Source: an uncultured Verrucomicrobiales bacterium
GTDB taxonomy: Bacteria; Verrucomicrobiota; Verrucomicrobiia; Verrucomicrobiales; Akkermansiaceae
Assembly (NCBI GenBank): GCA_937885815.1
Contig: CALABM010000189.1
Location: 1-9,197, forward strand
Direction: 5' to 3'
Length of the DNA stretch: 9,197 bases
Translations under genes and position numbers: made by a program
Notes under the pieces: generated by a model
The model's input: only the letters and a program-made list of their open reading frames with translations
The model's database searches: none
Told to the model about the DNA's origin: nothing
Shown here: positions 6,022 to 9,197 of the stretch, piece after piece
How positions within the stretch are numbered: position 1 is the stretch's first letter
Layout of the letters: each line of letters starts with the position of its first letter

Positions 6022-7635
6022 TTACATATTAGCCTGATAGAGCGGCTTATTATTGTTTGCCGGGTCCAGAATGGCGAAAGCCTCGCGGTGAATAGCGGGA
6101 TCACTGCGGAAAATGAGGCGGCCGGCGCACTGGCGCTCCAGTTCCATCAGGAGCTTGGAGTCCTCATTCTTGAAGCGGTTCAGCACATCGCTGTTCACCA
6201 CCACCACCATATCACCCACGGTATCACGATAACGCAGGATGGTGGCCTTCAGCTGGCGCTGAATCTCCACACTCATGGTCATCACGCTCTTAATGCGGCC
6301 ACGGCCATGGCAGTACGGGCAGTGATCATTCACATAATCCAGCAGGGACTCATTGATGCGCTGGCGCGTCATCTCCATGAGGCCGATGGGGGTTATCTGC
6401 ATCACCTGCGTCTTAGCCTTATCACGCTTCAGAGCCTCCTTCATGGCCTTGTAAACAGCGAGCTGATCCTTGCGGTGGCGCATATCAATGAAGTCCACCA
6501 CCACAAGACCACCGATGTTGCGCAGGCGCAGCTGGCGGGCAATTTCACGAGCGGATTCCAGATTCGTCTCCAGAATGGTCTTATCCAAATCCTTGTTACC
6601 CTTGTTACGGCCGGTGTTAATATCAATAGCGATGAGAGCTTCCGTCTCATCAATCACGAGATAACCGCCGCAGGGCAGAAGCACCTGACGCTGGAAGGCC
6701 TCGTTAATCTGCTTCTCCACGCCCAGTTCCTCAAAGATGGGCTGGCGGCAGGGATAATGCTGGATGTGGCGCTTGGCACGGCGAGAGATTTTACCGGCAA
6801 TCTCCTGCATGCGCTGAGTGGTCTCCAGATTATCGCAGACGATGTTATCCACATTATCCGTCAGGAAATCACGGGCGGTGCGCTCGATGAGGTCCGGCTC
6901 ACGGTACACACAGAGGGGAGCAGGACGGGAGGCATACTTCTCCTCCACCTCACGCCACTGCTGCAGGAGCATGGCCAAATCACGCACGAAGTGGCGGAAG
7001 CGCTGCCCCTGAGCCACCGTACGCATAATGATACCCATACCCTCGGGCACATTCAGCTTCTGCACAATCTGGCGCAGGCGCTGGCGCTCCTTCGGGTCAT
7101 CAATCTTGCGGGAAATACCGAACTGGTCCGTATAAGGCATGAGCACGATGTAGCGCCCGGCCAAGGAGATATTCGTGGTCACGCGGGGACCTTTGGAGCT
7201 GATGGGCCCCTTGGTCACCTGTACCATGATTTCGGAACCGATGGGGTAGATATCCGGTATATCCTTGCTGGTAATCTTCTTCTGCTGCTTGCGGGGGCGG
7301 CCCTCCTTCTGAATTTCCTCAAGGGAGGAATCCAGAGCGAGGGGCAAAGCGTCCCAGAAGTGCAGGAAGGCGTTCTTCTCGTAACCGATGTCAACGAACA
7401 TGGCCTTGAGACCCGGCTCAATGTTCTTGACACGGCCCTTGAAAATGCCGCCCACGATGTTATCTTCGCCCTCACGCTCAATGCTGTACTCCTCCAGCAC
7501 GCCGTCCTCAAGCAGTGCTACGCGGCGTTCCAGTTTTTCTGAGTTGATGACGATGGTTGTGCCTTCCTTCGGGTTACACTGTCCGAACCCGAAGAGGCGT
7601 TTCACGGAATGAATCATTTTGGAAAGAATGGACAA
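6022..7635 (-). CDS. rng: RNase G/E family endoribonuclease
   Basis: This cytoplasmic enzyme cuts single-stranded A/U-rich RNA in rRNA maturation and mRNA turnover. The order is: a short N-terminal extension, the RNase H-like strand region (about 25-60), an S1 domain (from GGIFKGRVKNIEPG, including FVDIGYEKNAFLH) interrupted by a lysine-rich insert, the 5'-sensor region, and the DNase I-like core. Metal-binding Asp338 (AIDIN) and Asp381 (VVDFIDM) are 43 residues apart, as in E. coli RNase E (Asp303 and Asp346). The zinc-link Cys439 and Cys442 (CPYC) lie 58 residues further on, also as in RNase E. The protein ends soon after, with no long degradosome scaffold, so at 537 residues it is RNase G-like; phylogeny could still place it with short RNase E forms. 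The longest start is a TTG at 7635; an ATG at 7617 (giving 531 residues) is equally plausible. No Shine-Dalgarno sequence or strong promoter was found. It follows mreB on the same strand. Confidence 0.93.
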   Translation of the reverse strand: MSILSKMIHSVKRLFGFGQCNPKEGTTIVINSEKLERRVALLEDGVLEEYSIEREGEDNIVGGIFKGRVKNIEPGLKAMFVDIGYEKNAFLHFWDALPLALDSSLEEIQKEGRPRKQQKKITSKDIPDIYPIGSEIMVQVTKGPISSKGPRVTTNISLAGRYIVLMPYTDQFGISRKIDDPKERQRLRQIVQKLNVPEGMGIIMRTVAQGQRFRHFVRDLAMLLQQWREVEEKYASRPAPLCVYREPDLIERTARDFLTDNVDNIVCDNLETTQRMQEIAGKISRRAKRHIQHYPCRQPIFEELGVEKQINEAFQRQVLLPCGGYLVIDETEALIAIDINTGRNKGNKDLDKTILETNLESAREIARQLRLRNIGGLVVVDFIDMRHRKDQLAVYKAMKEALKRDKAKTQVMQITPIGLMEMTRQRINESLLDYVNDHCPYCHGRGRIKSVMTMSVEIQRQLKATILRYRDTVGDMVVVVNSDVLNRFKNEDSKLLMELERQCAGRLIFRSDPAIHREAFAILDPANNNKPLYQANM

Positions 7636-7801
7636 AGTTTCTAGTTAGTTTGGGGTTGTACACATGAAAAATAGTCATGATAACATAGCCCGCATACCTG
7701 TCCTTACCCCCTGTGGCTGCTCCTATAAAGCGTGAAGCCCCGGCTGCTCTCCCTGTTTATCAGGAAAGCGCGACCGGAGCTTGTGCAGTCAGAGCGTATT
7801 C

Positions 7802-7824
7802 AGGGGCAAGCTTGGTATGCCCCT
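7802..7824 (-). terminator. Hairpin just after the mreB stop codon
   Basis: AGGGGCA (7802-7808) and TGCCCCT (7818-7824) form a seven-pair stem with a nine-base loop, directly after the mreB stop. There is no T-run on the minus strand, so it may be a weak terminator or a processing site, leaving open read-through into the RNase gene. The remaining spacer, 7636-7801, holds no gene I can support. Confidence 0.35.
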
Positions 7825-7825
7825 A

Positions 7826-8785
7826 TCACTCTTCTTCGAAGACGTCGTCGTTTTCCTGTAAGAACTTGCCTGTACCTTCTGCTACAGCACTTAAAGGATC
7901 GTCCGCGATAGTGATAGGCAGGCTGGTCTGCTCATGCAGCAGGTCAGCCAGGCCGCGCAGGAGGGCACCGCCGCCCGCCACCACGATACCGCGGTCATAC
8001 AGGTCACTTGCCAGCTCAGGCGGGCAGTGATCCAGTGTCTGACGCACAGCGCTGACGATGACGTCCAGCTTGTCCTTCAGGGCCTCACGTATTTCTTCGG
8101 ATCTTACGGTCACCGTCTTGGGCAGACCCGTGCCACGGTCGCGGCCCTTCACCTCCATCTGCAGCTCCTGCTGCAGCGGGTGGGCAGAGCCGACGCGGAT
8201 TTTGATATCCTCCGCCGTGCGGGGACCCACAAGGAGATTGTGAGCGGCCAGCATGTGGCGGGTGATGGTGTCGTCCAACGCATCGCCACCGCACTTTTCA
8301 GATTGGCTGTAAACGATGCCGGAAAGGGATATAATGGCCACCTCAGTGGTACCGCCGCCGATATCAACAATCATACTGCCGATAGGCTCGGTATAAGGAA
8401 GGCCCACGCCAATGGCAGCTGCCATCGGCTCCTCGATAAGGCGCACGGCAATAGCGCCCGAGTGCTCCGCGCTGTCTTCAATAGCGCGGCGCTCCACCTC
8501 CGTGATACCGGAGGGATGAGCAATGAGAATGCGCGGCCCGCGCAGGCTTCTGCGAGAGCATGCTTTCTGGATGAAATACTTAAGCATTTCCTCCGCCACG
8601 TTCAGGTCGGCAATCACGCCATCCTTCAGCGGGCGGATGGTCTTGATGTTGGGGTTTGTTGCATTTACGAGCTTGATATTATCTTCAATTTCATGTGCGA
8701 TATTATCAAGAAATTCTTTGTCATAGAGTCGAATGGGATATTCTATATCATGGATACCGTTCGCGATCCTCAATACTATGCCCAA
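7826..8785 (-). CDS. mreB: Rod shape-determining protein MreB homologue with its N-terminus missing or replaced
   Basis: MreB is the bacterial actin that guides cell-wall synthesis during elongation. From about residue 44 (NPNIKTIRPLKDGVIAD) to the end, this protein is ordinary MreB: IEEPMAAAIGVGLP, the phosphate-2 motif VDIGGGTTEVA (Asp141), CPPELASDL and the adenosine motif AGGGALLRGL. The first 43 residues do not resemble the family. The phosphate-1 motif (DLGT) and the strands around it, roughly the first 65 residues of E. coli MreB, are absent; no other minus frame upstream carries them. The only start before the conserved body is a TTG (8785), and the frame is closed by a TAG about 20 codons earlier. 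Without phosphate-1, ATP binding should fail, so this is likely a pseudogene or a fusion. Composition drops sharply at the same point. An alternative is a chimeric assembly join. An unusually divergent MreB paralogue is less likely. Confidence 0.8.
   Translation of the reverse strand: MGIVLRIANGIHDIEYPIRLYDKEFLDNIAHEIEDNIKLVNATNPNIKTIRPLKDGVIADLNVAEEMLKYFIQKACSRRSLRGPRILIAHPSGITEVERRAIEDSAEHSGAIAVRLIEEPMAAAIGVGLPYTEPIGSMIVDIGGGTTEVAIISLSGIVYSQSEKCGGDALDDTITRHMLAAHNLLVGPRTAEDIKIRVGSAHPLQQELQMEVKGRDRGTGLPKTVTVRSEEIREALKDKLDVIVSAVRQTLDHCPPELASDLYDRGIVVAGGGALLRGLADLLHEQTSLPITIADDPLSAVAEGTGKFLQENDDVFEEE
8672..8710. repeat. Imperfect 12-bp inverted repeat at the edge of the A/T-rich segment
   Basis: CTTGATATTATC (8672-8683) and GATATTATCAAG (8699-8710) are inverted copies matching at 11 of 12 positions, separated by 15 bases. 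Because the GATATTATC core is itself nearly palindromic, it also reads as a direct repeat. It lies just outside the MreB-homologous region and 40 bases before the + strand ORF at 8750. An operator or a recombination-site remnant is possible; chance in A/T-rich DNA is also possible. Confidence 0.4.
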
Positions 8786-8899
8786 CGCTTGTTTGAATCT
8801 ACAAAAGACAGCGAATGTGCCGCATGGATTGACGAAACACTACTACGTGAAAACTCAAAACTTGACCACAGATGTCCAGGAGCACCAGTCTGGATGTAA
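8750..8899 (+). CDS. Small hypothetical protein (49 residues)
   Basis: I do not recognise this ORF. The 49-residue product is strongly charged, with Asp, Glu, Lys and Arg spread along the whole length (RDPQYYAQRLFES, then AAWIDETLL), and no signal peptide or membrane segment. That composition looks like real coding rather than a shadow. It overlaps the dubious first 12 codons of the mreB-like ORF on the other strand, so both cannot be genuine there; this one has an ATG start and is followed eight bases later by another ORF on the same strand. No Shine-Dalgarno sequence or convincing promoter was found. It could also be the remnant of a longer gene. Confidence 0.45.
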   Translation: MDTVRDPQYYAQRLFESTKDSECAAWIDETLLRENSKLDHRCPGAPVWM

Positions 8900-8907
8900 A
8901 ACCAATC

Positions 8908-9197
8908 ATGGAAAAATACAAATCGATTGTCCCATATTCTTCGCCAGGATGCCGACTGATAGCACACGCTATCAAGAACGGGGTAAAACAGTACATAGTA
9001 CACGCGGCAAAAGCAATGGCGCCATATGTCAACAGAGACAGTATACTTGTACCGATACCATCCCACTCCGGAGTGGCAACTACAACACTCATGCTGGCTC
9101 ATGCCATTTCAAATATCAATCAAAGTCAGGTGATGCCATGCATACGTGGAAGAAAAAGGATGAGTCTCTACAAGATCAAGAAAAGAGGCCTTCCTAT
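8908..9197 (+). CDS. Putative ComF-like phosphoribosyltransferase-fold protein, 3' end outside window
   Basis: The frame stays open for 96 codons to the window edge. The visible part contains VPYSSPG (residues 8-14), LVPIPSHSG (47-55), TTTLMLAHAI (58-67) and GRKRMSLYKIKKRG (81-94). The pattern VPIP, then a helix with LAxAI, then basic residues before S-L-Y-x-x-K-K resembles the N-terminal half of ComF-type phosphoribosyltransferases (VPVP, then A-x-x-LA). The diagnostic PRPP-binding loop (DDxxTTG) would lie past the window, so the assignment is tentative and the substrate unknown. An in-frame ATG at 8872 would add 12 residues and overlap the preceding ORF by 28 bases; 8908 is preferred because it leaves an eight-base gap. 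Composition is A/T-rich (22 of 60 bases are G or C at 8881-8940), unlike the genes to the left. Confidence 0.55.
   Translation, partial: MEKYKSIVPYSSPGCRLIAHAIKNGVKQYIVHAAKAMAPYVNRDSILVPIPSHSGVATTTLMLAHAISNINQSQVMPCIRGRKRMSLYKIKKRGLP

Noticed and set aside
6088..7542. A 484-codon open frame on the plus strand opposite the RNase gene.
   Set aside because: Same effect: His/Leu-rich shadow of a gene whose catalytic residues are all in the minus-strand frame.
7640..7700. Possible promoter for the RNase gene with a TAGAAA box on the minus strand, and a small inverted repeat at 7663-7679.
   Set aside because: No acceptable -35 box lies 16-18 bp upstream, and the repeat has only five-pair arms.
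8718..8746. Possible plus-strand promoter TTGTCA-17-TTCTAT before the small ORF at 8750.
   Set aside because: The -10 box matches the consensus poorly, and the predicted start would fall after the ATG at 8750.
8735..8860. Partial match of the frame upstream of the mreB TTG start to the MreB N-terminus (a GT pair, then GIVL).
   Set aside because: Spacing between GT and GIVL, and from GIVL to the conserved body, is off, the aspartate of the DLGT motif is missing, and a TAG stop closes the frame shortly upstream.
7934..8899. A 321-codon plus-strand frame running across mreB and into the A/T-rich segment.
   Set aside because: Most of it is antisense to the conserved MreB body. Only its last part, from the ATG at 8750, looks like protein and is annotated separately.
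1..9197. CRISPR arrays, tRNA or rRNA genes, insertion sequences.
   Set aside because: No regularly spaced repeats, no cloverleaf-like or rRNA-like segments and no transposase-like frames were seen on either strand.

Overview
The window reads as chromosomal DNA from a host-associated member of the Verrucomicrobiota, most likely Akkermansia or a close relative. The grounds are a short-tailed PEP-CTERM protein ending in RRRRK, the C-terminal part of a LacZ-type beta-galactosidase carrying tandem discoidin (F5/8 type C) domains, anaerobe-style pyruvate phosphate dikinase, high GC content (38 of 60 bases are G or C at 8461-8520), and starts without Shine-Dalgarno sequences. This assignment is inference from gene content; no 16S or other marker is present.

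Layout. (1) 1-1210 (+): the 3' part of a secreted-type GH2 beta-galactosidase with a chitobiase-like linker domain and two discoidin domains, closed by tandem hairpins. (2) 1312-4158 (+): a single-gene unit for pyruvate phosphate dikinase (ppdK) with a clear promoter, all recognisable catalytic residues and a strong terminator. (3) 4193-5215 (+): a PEP-CTERM exported protein of unknown function with an A/T-rich UP-like element, a roughly 100-nt leader and its own terminator. (4) 5266-5942 (+): a 193-residue single-pass membrane protein of unknown function whose promoter sits so close to the ATG that its mRNA is predicted to be leaderless. (5) 5963-7635 (-): an RNase G/E family endoribonuclease, convergent with the previous gene, with back-to-back terminators between them. 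(6) 7826-8785 (-): an mreB homologue that lies upstream of the RNase gene on the same strand. (7) 8660-9197: an A/T-rich segment with a small + strand gene and the start of a second one that resembles ComF-type phosphoribosyltransferases and runs off the window.

The three + strand units have near-identical promoters (TTGACA or TTGCAT, 17-18 bp, TAGAAT), which gives a working -10 consensus for this organism.

The most notable point is the right end. The MreB protein has a normal body and C-terminus, but its first roughly 43 residues do not resemble MreB, the phosphate-1 motif (DLGT) is absent, the only start is a TTG, and base composition falls from about 63% to about 35% GC where homology begins. 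Two small + strand genes of foreign composition begin immediately beyond. This is either the edge of an acquired island that replaced the 5' end of mreB or an assembly join; the sequence alone cannot decide. I did not find a complete, clearly novel multi-gene system inside the window; the candidate for one lies at the truncated right edge.
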